Assembly (NCBI GenBank): GCA_002436065.1
Contig: DIXP01000042.1
Coordinates: 1-21,128 of the forward strand
DNA length: 21,128 nucleotides
Direction: 5' to 3'
Source of the DNA: Chloroflexi bacterium UBA6077
GTDB lineage: Bacteria; Chloroflexota; UBA6077
Shown: piece after piece, positions 6,458 to 14,237 of the stretch
How the letters are laid out: every line of letters begins with the position of its first letter
Position numbering within the stretch: position 1 is the stretch's first letter
The notes under the pieces: generated by a model
What the model was told of the DNA's origin: nothing
What the model saw: the letters and a program-made list of their open reading frames with translations, nothing else
Database searches by the model: none
Position numbers and translations under genes: made by a program

Positions 6458-7432
6458 ATGATCAAACACGAGTACTTCCCTTTATCGAGCATCCTTTACT
6501 ACCGGATCGGTGGGACGGCTCGCTACCTGCTGGAGGCCCAGAGTAGGGACGACATCCAGGAGGCGGTCGACTTCGTGCGGGCCAACGGCATCGAGCGGGT
6601 GTTGGTGGTCGGGCTGGGGTCCAACCTGCTGTTTCCGGATGATCCGTACGACGGCGCCGTGCTCAGGATTACCGCTGGGAAGACGCCACAGATCGTAGAG
6701 GCGGAAGAGGGGTTGGTGGAGAGTTTCGCGGGGGAGACGCTGGACGAGGTCATAAACTTCGGGTTCTCCCACGGCTACGCCGGGCTGGAGTGGGCCGGAG
6801 GCCTGCCTGGCACGGTTGGGGCGGCTGTCCGCGGGAATGTGGGAGCGTTCGGCGGAGAGGTGAAGGACCGGCTGTGCTCGGCGGAGGTGCTGGAGATGAC
6901 CGAGAGTGGGCCGGTCACGCGCTTCCTGGATAACCGGGAATTGGGTTTTTCCTACCGAAACAGCGTGGTGAAGGGGAGCCGGAAGATGGTGGTGGTGTCG
7001 GCCGGCTTCGAGTTGGAGAGGGCGAGCCAGGCTCAGTTGGAGATAGCGAAGGAGAGCTACCAGTCCAACATCGAGTATCGGGAGAAGAACCACCCGTTGG
7101 AGTATCCCACCTGCGGATCCGTCTTCAAGAACATAACCGGGAAGGACGAGGTGGAGAGGGTGTTGGCGGTGTGGCCCGATGCGCGTGAGATGGTCCAGGG
7201 CAGGTGGCACGGCAAGCTGTCCATGGGGTATGCCATCAACCGCTTTGGGCTGCGAGGCCACCAGATCGGCGGGGCCCAGATCTCGACCAAGCACAGCAAC
7301 TTCATCGTCAACCTTGGGGATGCGCGCTTCTCGGATGTCCATGGCTTGATTCAGAAGGTCAAGGAGGAGTTCACCCGCGCTTTTGGTTTTGCCCCTGAGG
7401 CCGAGGTGGAGATCGTGGAGTGCAAGGGGTAG
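6458..7432 (+). CDS. murB: UDP-N-acetylenolpyruvoylglucosamine reductase
   Basis: A 324-residue flavoenzyme. It reduces UDP-GlcNAc-enolpyruvate to UDP-MurNAc with NADPH, the second committed step of peptidoglycan synthesis in the cytoplasm. The FAD-binding half shows RIGGTA (16-21), GLGSNLLF (52-59) and AGLEWAGGLPGTVGAAVRGN (108-127). The MurB C-terminal half shows YRNS (166-169), the catalytic Ser in CGSVFKN (S221), GAQISTKHSNFIVN (272-285) and acidic residues E314/E316 near the end, where the proton-donor Glu of the family lies. Length is close to the family norm. The start is ATG 6458 behind a weak GAGGTAGG. No other mur, fts or ddl genes adjoin it, so it is separated from the usual cell-wall cluster. 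It ends four bases before a perfect hairpin shared with the convergent decarboxylase gene. Confidence 0.92.
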   Translation: MIKHEYFPLSSILYYRIGGTARYLLEAQSRDDIQEAVDFVRANGIERVLVVGLGSNLLFPDDPYDGAVLRITAGKTPQIVEAEEGLVESFAGETLDEVINFGFSHGYAGLEWAGGLPGTVGAAVRGNVGAFGGEVKDRLCSAEVLEMTESGPVTRFLDNRELGFSYRNSVVKGSRKMVVVSAGFELERASQAQLEIAKESYQSNIEYREKNHPLEYPTCGSVFKNITGKDEVERVLAVWPDAREMVQGRWHGKLSMGYAINRFGLRGHQIGGAQISTKHSNFIVNLGDARFSDVHGLIQKVKEEFTRAFGFAPEAEVEIVECKG

Positions 7433-7435
7433 CAT

Positions 7436-7474
7436 CTCGGCCGCCATGTGGGGTTACCCCACATGGCGGCCGAG
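7436..7474. terminator. perfect 18-bp hairpin between convergent genes, no U-tract
   Basis: The arms CTCGGCCGCCATGTGGGG (7436-7453) and its exact complement (7457-7474) are separated by TTA. The hairpin begins four bases after the murB stop and ends four bases before the stop of the convergent decarboxylase gene, so it can serve both transcripts. No T-run follows on either strand. It may stop or stabilise both mRNAs. Confidence 0.75.
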
Positions 7475-7477
7475 AGT

Positions 7478-8548
7478 TCACCGCTCGACCTTGTCCAGGT
7501 CGGCGGAGTTGTCCTTTGAGAGGTTAAGGCGGTAGAAGGTGTCGGTCCGTGGCAGTTCCATGCGGAAGTCGGATAGGTAGTCGATCTCCACCTGGGCGCT
7601 CTGGAGGTTGGCCTCCAGCATGTGGCCTCCGGCCTTGCCGTCCCCTGTGAGGAAGTGGAAGTGGTAACCCGGGAGATTGACGCCCTCCATGTAGTCGGGT
7701 AGGCGGAAACCGACCAGCGTGCCTCTGGTGTTGTGGAACTCGAAGGTCGGTTGCTGGGCGGTCACCTGCACCAGCTTAGGGTAGGGCTTCACCTGGCTGG
7801 GCACGCTTCTGGCCTTGACATAACTGAACTCCCCTTCGATCTTGAAGGCGTAGGGGAGGTTCTTGGTGGGCAAGAGCCCGTCCAGGTAGGAGTACAACCG
7901 GCTCCAGGCGACCGGACCTTCCTGAGACAGGCTTACGTCTGGCTCGAAAAAGGTGACGGCCGCGAACGGGGTCTTCTCGGTGTCCTCCACTAGAGAGGCG
8001 GTACCATCGGACTTGATCCTGTACACCTTCCCGCCCAACACAATCATCTCGCCGTCCAGAGTGTCGAAGGTGCCGAGACCAAGGTTGCCTTGCTGCTTCA
8101 GTTCGCCCACGGTGAGAGTCCCGTCGTAGTTGCCCTCCATCAGGGCGTTGAGCGTGGCATATTGGAAGACTGATCCCTGCTTGCCCTGTGGCTCAGCGGC
8201 CCTCTCCCAGGGGAACCTCTCCTCATTCGTGCGCTTCCTCAGCCCCTCGGGGCCCAGGATCCAGGTGGACTGGCCATCGGTGAAGCGGGTCAGGTTATCG
8301 GCCTTGTTCCAGACCAGCAGGCCGCGGCTGGTCTGTTGCAGCGCGTCGCCGTTGGATTGGGCTTGCTCGGCCTCCTGCGGCTCACCGACGATCTCGGGAA
8401 TCTGGTCGGCCAGGAGCCTGAAGCCCAACTGGAACTCCGGCCTCGCCTGGGCCAGCGCCACTCCGGATGATGCCAGGAAGAGGGCCATCATGGTGGCCAT
8501 GGCTAGGAAGAGATGGATTGCGCGTGTTGTGGTGCTGTGTCTTCTCAT
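7478..8548 (-). CDS. secreted alpha-acetolactate decarboxylase with extra N-terminal module
   Basis: A 356-residue exported protein. The signal peptide spans about residues 1-34 (MRRHSTTTR, a long hydrophobic core, ALAQ). Residues about 40-115 are the module also found in the chagasin-domain protein (LGFRLLADQIPEIVG, NGDALQQTS, KADNLTRFTDG, ERFPWE). Residues about 125-348 match acetolactate decarboxylase (AlsD/BudA), which converts 2-acetolactate to acetoin. The zinc ligands are intact: H296 and H298 (GYHFHFL) and H309 (GGHMLE); E139 (MEGNYDG) and R282 are at the expected active-site positions. I chose ATG 8548 over the upstream frame because the signal peptide starts there and AAAGGAGA precedes it, though 13 bases away. 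No acetolactate synthase or butanediol dehydrogenase gene is nearby. The family is normally cytoplasmic or simply secreted without this extra module. Confidence 0.85.
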   Translation of the reverse strand: MRRHSTTTRAIHLFLAMATMMALFLASSGVALAQARPEFQLGFRLLADQIPEIVGEPQEAEQAQSNGDALQQTSRGLLVWNKADNLTRFTDGQSTWILGPEGLRKRTNEERFPWERAAEPQGKQGSVFQYATLNALMEGNYDGTLTVGELKQQGNLGLGTFDTLDGEMIVLGGKVYRIKSDGTASLVEDTEKTPFAAVTFFEPDVSLSQEGPVAWSRLYSYLDGLLPTKNLPYAFKIEGEFSYVKARSVPSQVKPYPKLVQVTAQQPTFEFHNTRGTLVGFRLPDYMEGVNLPGYHFHFLTGDGKAGGHMLEANLQSAQVEIDYLSDFRMELPRTDTFYRLNLSKDNSADLDKVER

Positions 8549-8605
8549 TGCCTGAATTGCGTCTCCTTTAGTAGCGAGTCTGATACTACGTGGGGGAGCT
8601 GAGGC

Positions 8606-8657
8606 GTAGTCGCTGTGCGTGTGGGGCAGCGGGGCGCCCCACACGCACAGCGACTAC
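8606..8657. terminator. perfect 21-bp hairpin after the BMP lipoprotein gene, no U-tract
   Basis: Arms at 8606-8626 and 8637-8657 are exact complements around a ten-base loop (CAGCGGGGCG). The hairpin starts one base beyond the stop of the minus-strand BMP gene, and lies in the upstream region of the decarboxylase gene. No T-run follows. It is likely a terminator or 3'-end stabiliser for the BMP mRNA. Confidence 0.75.
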
Positions 8658-8658
8658 C

Positions 8659-9867
8659 TTACGGTTGGTACCCGGTAGGGATCTTGCCGCTGAGCAGCCC
8701 TTCGGTGGCTTCTTTGACCTTGGCTTTGAGCGACGCAGGGACTCTGTCTTCCCAGTCGTGGAAGGGCGCCAGTCCAACCCCGCCATTTCGCAAATTGGAG
8801 GTGACGACGCCGGCCGCGGCTGTGTGGCCGTTGACTGCCTTGAGGTAGCTGTACACCGCCACATCCACATTCTTCATGGCGCTGGTTAGCAGCGATGTCC
8901 TGGCCTCGGGGAGGGTGAGGTACTGGTCCATGTCCACCCCTATCGCCATCACGCCCTTCTCCTTGGCTCCCAGGAGGGCGCCGTTGCCGGTGGTACCACC
9001 CAGCCCAAACACCACGTCGGCCTGCTGGTCAATTAGCTTGATCGCTGCCGCCTTGCCCTCGTCGGGTCTGTCGAAATGGCCGAGATAACTGTTGATGGCT
9101 TTGACGTTTGAGCGGGCGAACAGCGCCCCATTCTGGTAGCCGGTGATGAACCTGACCACAGGGGGGATCTCCATGGATCCCACGGAGGCAACCACTCCGG
9201 TCTGGGTCATCCCTCCCGCGACGACACCGGCCAGGAACCCCACTTCGTCTTCCTGGAATAGAAGAGAGGTGACGTTCTTGAGCCCGCCATCGGTGTAGCA
9301 GTCCTTCTTGCTCTCGTCGCAGGGGGTGGCGCCTTTGGTTGGGGTGTAGGCAACGTCGATGATCGCGAACCGGGTGTTGGGATACTGGACGGCCTTGGCC
9401 GCCGTGACGTCTGCCATTAGGTAACCGACACTGACCACGACGTCGCACTTGTCGGCGACCAGCTTATCGACGTTCTTGGCTAGGTCTTCTGATTGAGTCG
9501 CTTCGATCACCTGGGTTTCGAAGCCGAACTCCTGGGCGGCCTTCTGTACCCCCTCCCAGGCAGCCTGGTTGAAGGACTTGTCGTTGATGCCTCCCTGGTC
9601 GGTGACCAGTCCGACCCTCGACTTGACGGGTGTGGTGGCCACAGCCTTCATAGGTGCGGCGGTGGCAGTGCTGGTTGGGTTGGTGGAAGGGGCGCTGGTG
9701 GGCTCCGGAGGCTTCGTGGCTAGCGCGGTCGCGGTGGATGGAACCGAAGCGGTGGCCTTGGGAGGAGCCGCCGTGGGAGCGGCAGCGGGTGTCGAGCAGG
9801 CGACCAGGAGCAGGGCTACTCCGGCCATCGCCGATAGGGTCATGGTCTTGACTGCGATGGACTTCAT
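8659..9867 (-). CDS. BMP-family substrate-binding lipoprotein (nucleoside ABC type)
   Basis: A 402-residue lipoprotein. The signal peptide ends in lipobox LVAC with lipidated C24. A long Ala/Thr/Pro linker runs to about residue 83. The binding domain begins VGLVTDQGGINDKSFNQ, a hallmark of the BMP/PnrA/TmpC family, which delivers purine nucleosides to RnsBACD/NupABC-type importers. Further family strings are GFLAGVVAGG and GLGGTTGNGALLGAKEKG. ATG 9867 was chosen because the signal peptide starts there and AGGAGG lies about ten bases upstream; the longer frame adds 31 non-signal residues. No ATPase or permease of the nucleoside type is beside it. The neighbouring transport operon is the unrelated branched-chain type on the other strand. 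A strong promoter lies about 115 bases upstream and a 21-bp hairpin follows the stop. Confidence 0.88.
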   Translation of the reverse strand: MKSIAVKTMTLSAMAGVALLLVACSTPAAAPTAAPPKATASVPSTATALATKPPEPTSAPSTNPTSTATAAPMKAVATTPVKSRVGLVTDQGGINDKSFNQAAWEGVQKAAQEFGFETQVIEATQSEDLAKNVDKLVADKCDVVVSVGYLMADVTAAKAVQYPNTRFAIIDVAYTPTKGATPCDESKKDCYTDGGLKNVTSLLFQEDEVGFLAGVVAGGMTQTGVVASVGSMEIPPVVRFITGYQNGALFARSNVKAINSYLGHFDRPDEGKAAAIKLIDQQADVVFGLGGTTGNGALLGAKEKGVMAIGVDMDQYLTLPEARTSLLTSAMKNVDVAVYSYLKAVNGHTAAAGVVTSNLRNGGVGLAPFHDWEDRVPASLKAKVKEATEGLLSGKIPTGYQP

Positions 9868-9919
9868 GGTGTCAAAGCCTCCTGATGACTGGGTTCGCAT
9901 GGGACGGTGACTGAGGGTA

Positions 9920-9958
9920 GCCGCTTCGGAGGACCGGACGATGCCATCCCGGAGCGGC
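9920..9958 (-). promoter_or_regulatory. leader hairpin in the BMP gene 5' untranslated region
   Basis: Arms at 9920-9929 and 9949-9958 form a ten-base stem with one G-U pair around a 19-base loop. It lies inside the predicted leader of about 110 bases between the promoter and ATG 9867. The family of any RNA element is unknown to me; it may only be a structured leader. Confidence 0.3.
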
Positions 9959-9983
9959 ACACGGAGACGGGAAATCGATGGTG

Positions 9984-10012
9984 AGTCTAGGATTTGCCGG
10001 AAGGGTTGTCAA
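9984..10012 (-). promoter_or_regulatory. sigma-70-type promoter of the BMP lipoprotein gene
   Basis: On the minus strand a perfect -35 TTGACA (10007-10012) is followed by a 17-base spacer and TAGACT (9984-9989), which matches four of six -10 positions. Transcription would start near 9977, giving a leader of about 110 bases before ATG 9867. Confidence 0.6.
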
Positions 10013-10185
10013 GGAAGGGGTGGGGGGCCCACTTGCCTCTTCATTCGCAGGTTCTTCTTCTGTGATGGCTCGCATCCTTCAGTCAGTCCAGTGGTGTCGA
10101 TGAAATCTCGATGCCCCATACAAGTGGCATCATGCACTTCGCCCAACAGGTGAAGACTGGGAGGGGTATCTGCGGACCAGGGGAG

Positions 10186-10215
10186 TGGACAGGGCACTGT
10201 TTCCTGGGATACCAT
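10186..10215 (+). promoter_or_regulatory. candidate promoter of the liv operon
   Basis: TGGACA (10186-10191, five of six -35 positions), an 18-base spacer, then TACCAT (10210-10215, four of six -10 positions) lie about 50 bases before the livK start. It is the best plus-strand match in the divergent gap 9868-10265, which otherwise holds no ORF I can support. Confidence 0.35.
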
Positions 10216-10265
10216 GCCGCACGATCATCAACAGCAATGATTTGACGTATGGGGGTAGCAGAGCT

Positions 10266-11480
10266 GTGGCTGGAAGCGATCGTTCGTTGAGGACTGGAGA
10301 CAGGATCCGGGCTCTGGCTGTCACCATGGTGGCGGCCTGCGTCCTCGTGGCCTGTCAGGGTCAGCAGGTGGGCTCCTCGTCGGCGGGGGGTGGGAACAGC
10401 GTGAAGATTGGGGTCAACGTCGAGTTGACAGGCAGCATCCCCGTCGTTGGCGAGTCGAGCAAGAAGGCGGCGGAGCTGGCCGCGAAGGAGATCAACGACG
10501 CCGGAGGCATCGACATCGGTGGGAAGAAGTATACGATTCAGCTCGCGGTAGAGGACAATGAGGACAAAGCCGAATCGGCTGCCGCCGTGGCCCAGAAGCT
10601 GGCCTCCGCTCAGGTGGTGGCGATGGTGGGCCCAAACGCCAGCCGCAACGCCATACCGGCGGGTGAGGTGGCCGAGTCCAGCAAGATGGTGATGGTGAGC
10701 CCCTGGTCTACCAACCCCAAGGCCACACTCGACTCCAAGACCGGCCAGCCGAAGAAGTACGTTTTTCGGACGGCCTTCATCGACGACTTCCAGGGCGTGG
10801 TGATTGCCAAGTTCGCCCTGAACCAGCTCAACACCAAGAAACCTGCCGTGCTGTACGACGTGGCGTCGGAGTACAACAAGGGCATCGCCGAGGTGTACCG
10901 GAAGACGATGGAGTCTGGAGGCACGGCTCTGGCATCCTTCGAGACATACACCAAGGGTGATAAGGACTTCACTGCCCAGTTGACCAAGATCAAGAACTCA
11001 GGGGCGGATAGTCTCTTTCTCCCCAACTACTACAGCGAGGTACCGCTGCAGGTGCAGCAGGCCCGCAAGCTTGGCTTCCAGGGGAGCATCCTGGGGAGCG
11101 ACTCCTGGATGAACGAGGAGTTGGTGAAGCTGTGCGGTGGGGAGTGTGAAGGGCTCTACTTCACGGCCCACTATGCAGCGGATGCGGCGACGCCGAAGGC
11201 ACAGGCGTTCATCAAAGCCTATCAGGCCGCTAACGGCAACAAGATGCCCGACGATGTGGCGGCCCTCACCTACGACACCTTTGGACTGCTGTCCGAGGCG
11301 TTGAAGGCGGCGGGGAAGGTGGATCGCCAGGCGGTGCGGGACGCGCTGTCCGGCATCAGCGCCTTCGAGGGCGTGACCGGCAACATGCAGTTCAAGGGCA
11401 CCGGCGATCCCATCAAGAGCGCCGTGGTGCTCCAGATCAAGAACGGCAAGTTCTCCTACTTCCAGATGGCGAATCCGTAG
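10266..11480 (+). CDS. livK: branched-chain amino-acid ABC transporter, substrate-binding lipoprotein
   Basis: A 404-residue periplasmic-binding protein of the LivK/LivJ type (peripla_BP_6). The lipobox LVAC gives lipidated C30, followed by a short Ser/Gly linker. The mature part opens VKIGVNVELTGSIPVVGES, the usual first strand and ligand loop, and contains AAKEINDAGGI and VGPNASRNAIPAGEVAE, typical of the family. It captures Leu/Ile/Val or a related amino acid or amide outside the membrane and hands it to LivHM. I chose GTG 10266, with GGGGG ten bases upstream, because the upstream part of the frame gives no signal-peptide-like sequence; a TTG at 10242 is an alternative. It is the first gene of a five-gene operon, with livH starting nine bases after the stop. 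Exact ligand specificity cannot be read from sequence. Confidence 0.9.
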   Translation: MAGSDRSLRTGDRIRALAVTMVAACVLVACQGQQVGSSSAGGGNSVKIGVNVELTGSIPVVGESSKKAAELAAKEINDAGGIDIGGKKYTIQLAVEDNEDKAESAAAVAQKLASAQVVAMVGPNASRNAIPAGEVAESSKMVMVSPWSTNPKATLDSKTGQPKKYVFRTAFIDDFQGVVIAKFALNQLNTKKPAVLYDVASEYNKGIAEVYRKTMESGGTALASFETYTKGDKDFTAQLTKIKNSGADSLFLPNYYSEVPLQVQQARKLGFQGSILGSDSWMNEELVKLCGGECEGLYFTAHYAADAATPKAQAFIKAYQAANGNKMPDDVAALTYDTFGLLSEALKAAGKVDRQAVRDALSGISAFEGVTGNMQFKGTGDPIKSAVVLQIKNGKFSYFQMANP

Positions 11481-11489
11481 AGGCTCCCC

Positions 11490-12401
11490 GTGGAGTATTG
11501 GTTCCAGCAGTTCCTGAATGCCCTCCAGGTGGGCAGCGTGTATGCGTTGATCGCCCTGGGATACACCATGGTCTACGGGATCCTGGTGATGATCAACTTT
11601 GCCCACGGCGACGTCTTCATGGTGAGCGGGTATCTTGCGTTCTTCGTCTCCAGCCTGCTGTTGGGCGTGGCCGCGGGGAGCCCTCCGCTCCTGATCTTCG
11701 TGGTCACCCTGCTCGCGGCCATGTTCGGCACCGCCCTGCTTTCGGTGGCCATCGAGAGGCTGGCCTACAAGCCGCTGAGGAACGCCCCCAGGGTCTCGGC
11801 GGTGATCACCGCCCTGGGGGTAGGGCTTTTCCTCGAGAACTTCATGGTGGCCTTCTCGCCGGTGGGGCCGGCGCCCCGGGTTATTCCCGCCCTCATCCCC
11901 GCGGCCAACCACACCGTGATGGGGGTGACCTTTTCTACTCTTCAGGTGGCCATCATTGCCGTCTCCGCCCTGGTGATGCTGCTGCTGGACCTGCTGGTCC
12001 GCCGCTCCCTGCTGGGTATCGCCATGAGGGCGATCGCCTGGGAGAAGAGCGTGGTGCCGCTGATGGGGGTGCCGTTGGACCGGGTGATCTCCCTGACCTT
12101 CGCCCTGGGTGCGGCTATCGCGGCCGTCGGCGGCACCCTCTACGGGATGGCCTACACCCTGGACCCATATATGGGTATCCGCATAGGTTGGTGGGCCTTC
12201 ATCTCAGCGGTCGTTGGTGGGATCGGCAACGTGCGTGGAGCGATGCTGGGAGGCTTCATACTCGGTTTCGTGGAGATCTTCACGCCGGTCATCCTGCCCG
12301 CATCCAGCTACCGGGATCTGGTGGCGTTTTGCCTACTGCTCGTGCTGCTGATCTTTCGTCCCACGGGGATCCTGGGGCGAGCGGTCGGCCAGAAGGTGTA
12401 G
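11490..12401 (+). CDS. livH: branched-chain amino-acid ABC transporter permease LivH
   Basis: A 303-residue inner-membrane permease with about eight hydrophobic segments. Family strings are visible from the start: NALQVGSVYALIALGYTMVYG (about residues 9-29), INFAHGDVFMVSGY (34-47) and the late ISAVVGGIGNVRGAMLGGF, where the family carries the coupling-helix region. It forms the translocation path with LivM. The start is GTG 11490, with a weak AGG overlapping the upstream stop region; translational coupling to livK is likely. A long ORF in another frame (from 11498) runs through this gene and joins livM; its first 300 codons are a shadow. Confidence 0.93.
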   Translation: MEYWFQQFLNALQVGSVYALIALGYTMVYGILVMINFAHGDVFMVSGYLAFFVSSLLLGVAAGSPPLLIFVVTLLAAMFGTALLSVAIERLAYKPLRNAPRVSAVITALGVGLFLENFMVAFSPVGPAPRVIPALIPAANHTVMGVTFSTLQVAIIAVSALVMLLLDLLVRRSLLGIAMRAIAWEKSVVPLMGVPLDRVISLTFALGAAIAAVGGTLYGMAYTLDPYMGIRIGWWAFISAVVGGIGNVRGAMLGGFILGFVEIFTPVILPASSYRDLVAFCLLLVLLIFRPTGILGRAVGQKV

Positions 12402-12403
12402 AC

Positions 12404-13417
12404 GTGGATCGATGGCGCCAACCGATGGTGATAAGCGTCCTCTTCCTGCTGGCCCTGCTGCTTCCTCAGAGCGGGCTGATCGACCCCTACGTCGAATTGG
12501 TGCTGAAGTACATTGGCATCAACATCATTCTCACAATCAGCCTGAACCTGGTCAACGGCTACATGGGGGAGTTCTCCGTGGGCCATGCTGGCTTCATGGC
12601 CGTCGGGGCCTACTCCGCCTCCCTGCTCACAGTCTGGTTGATACCCCGGGAGTTGGGATTCCTGCTGTTCCCCGCGGCCGTCGTTGCGGGAGGGGTGGCC
12701 GCCGCACTGGCGGGGCTGCTGTTGGCCTTTCCCTCATTCCGCACGAGGGGGGACTACCTGGCCATAGTCACGCTGGCCTTCAACATGATCATCAAGAGCA
12801 TCATCGAGAACGTGGATGCGGTGGGTGGCCCCCGAGGATTCATGGGGATGGAGAAGCTCACCAGCCTCGCGTGGGTGCTGGTGTGGGTGTTGGTTGCGCT
12901 GTACATGGCGCGCAACTTCGTGTACTCCAGCTTCGGCCGAGGCATCCTGTCGCTCCGCGAGGATGAGATGGCCGCCGGGTTGGTAAGTGTGAACACCCGC
13001 CAGGTGAAGATGCTCACCTTCACCTTCTCGGCCTTCCTCGCGGGCATCGCCGGGGGATTGTTCGCCCACGAGCTGCAGTTCATCAATCCAGGCTCCTTCA
13101 CGATCCTGAAGTCCACGGACATGCTGGTGATGGTCTACCTGGGAGGCATAGCGAGCCTGGGGGGCTCCATACTGGGGGCAGTGGTCTTCACCGTGGTGCT
13201 GGAAGGGCTGCGGGGGTTGCTGGGGATGGCCGGCATCTCGCAGGAGTGGCGCTTGGTGGTTGCCCCGCTTCTGCTGGTGCTGATCATGTTGCGCCGCCCT
13301 CAAGGGATCATGGGGTTGCGAGAGTTCCCTTTTCTTGTGCCCCGGGAGGAGCGGCTCGACCGGTTGCCGGCAGTTCGTAAGGCCGTGGCCAAGCCGGCTG
13401 AAGGGGGCAAGACGTGA
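12404..13417 (+). CDS. livM: branched-chain amino-acid ABC transporter permease LivM
   Basis: A 337-residue permease partner of LivH. LivM-type strings include YIGINIILTISLNLVNGYMG (about 32-51), FSVGHAGFMAVGAY (53-66), TRGDYLAIVTLAF (114-126) and GGIASLGGSILGAVVFTV. The start is GTG 12404, two bases after the livH stop, with AAGG seven bases upstream. The ATG at 12425 has no ribosome-binding site and would remove the charged N-terminal residues. The C-terminus is a basic cytoplasmic tail (about residue 295 onward). The stop overlaps the livG start as GTGA, so the two are translationally coupled. Confidence 0.92.
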   Translation: MDRWRQPMVISVLFLLALLLPQSGLIDPYVELVLKYIGINIILTISLNLVNGYMGEFSVGHAGFMAVGAYSASLLTVWLIPRELGFLLFPAAVVAGGVAAALAGLLLAFPSFRTRGDYLAIVTLAFNMIIKSIIENVDAVGGPRGFMGMEKLTSLAWVLVWVLVALYMARNFVYSSFGRGILSLREDEMAAGLVSVNTRQVKMLTFTFSAFLAGIAGGLFAHELQFINPGSFTILKSTDMLVMVYLGGIASLGGSILGAVVFTVVLEGLRGLLGMAGISQEWRLVVAPLLLVLIMLRRPQGIMGLREFPFLVPREERLDRLPAVRKAVAKPAEGGKT

Positions 13418-14181
13418 GCCTTCTTTGCGTCGAGCAGCTCACCCACTGGTTCGGCGGCCTCAGGGCAGTCTCCGACGTCAATCTGGAGTTGGAGGCGGGG
13501 GAGCTGGTAGCCCTTATTGGACCGAATGGGGCGGGCAAGACCACCGTCTTCAATCTGATTACCGGTGTGTACCGGCCGACGGAGGGACGAGTCCGGTTCA
13601 AGGACAGGGAGATGGTTGGCCTTCCAGTGCACGAGATCGTTGGGGCGGGGATAGCCAGGACCTTCCAGAACATCAGGCTGTTTCGGGAGTTGAGTGTGCT
13701 GGACAATGTGCGCATGGCCCACTACGGCTCGGTGGGCTGTTCTCCCCTGGAGGCCATCCTTCGACTGCCACGCTTCCGCCGGGAGGAGGCCCGCGTAAGG
13801 AGGGAGGCTCTGGAGCTGCTGGAATTCTTCGGACTCGCCGATCTGGCCGGCGCCACCTCGAAGAGCCTACCATACGGCCGCCAGCGCAGACTTGAGATCG
13901 CGCGCGCCCTGGCTGGGAAGCCCGAGCTGCTGCTGCTGGACGAGCCGGCGGCTGGGATGAACCCCGCCGAAGTGGAGCAGCTCATGGAGTTGGTTTGCTG
14001 GATCCGCGAGCAGTTCCATCTCACGATCCTGCTGATCGAGCACCAGATGCGCATGGTGATGGGGATTGCCGAACGGATCAAGGTGCTGGATTTCGGCCAG
14101 ACCATCGCCGAAGGGACTCCGGAGCAGATTCGGAGCGATCCCAGGGTCATCAGGGCATACCTTGGGGAGGACGAGGAGTGA
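13414..14181 (+). CDS. livG: branched-chain amino-acid ABC transporter ATPase LivG
   Basis: A 255-residue ATP-binding subunit. Walker A is GPNGAGKTT (about 37-45). The signature loop takes the LivG-specific form LPYGRQRRLEIARAL, replacing the usual LSGGQ. Walker B is LLLLDEPAAGMNP, and the H-loop His lies in IEHQM. The family-specific C-terminus IRAYLGE is present. It dimerises with LivF on the cytoplasmic face and powers LivHM. The start is GTG 13414, overlapping the livM stop. Length matches the family. Confidence 0.93.
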   Translation: MSLLCVEQLTHWFGGLRAVSDVNLELEAGELVALIGPNGAGKTTVFNLITGVYRPTEGRVRFKDREMVGLPVHEIVGAGIARTFQNIRLFRELSVLDNVRMAHYGSVGCSPLEAILRLPRFRREEARVRREALELLEFFGLADLAGATSKSLPYGRQRRLEIARALAGKPELLLLDEPAAGMNPAEVEQLMELVCWIREQFHLTILLIEHQMRMVMGIAERIKVLDFGQTIAEGTPEQIRSDPRVIRAYLGEDEE

Positions 14182-14237
14182 GGCAGGGAGGACCGTATAA
14201 TCCTGGGCAAGGGACCTCTTCCCTCTCCGAGGGGGCG

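Noticed and set aside
6482..7447. 321-codon minus-strand ORF opposite murB
   Set aside because: A mirror of murB codon bias in GC-rich DNA; murB motifs are unmistakable on the plus strand.
10998..11912. 304-codon minus-strand ORF opposite livK/livH
   Set aside because: His/Gly/Glu-rich composition typical of antisense GC-rich frames; both sense genes are certain.
11498..12403. Long plus-strand frame overlapping livH and continuous with livM
   Set aside because: Its first 302 codons are an Arg/Gly/Pro-rich shadow of livH; LivM similarity starts only after GTG 12404, so this is not a fusion.
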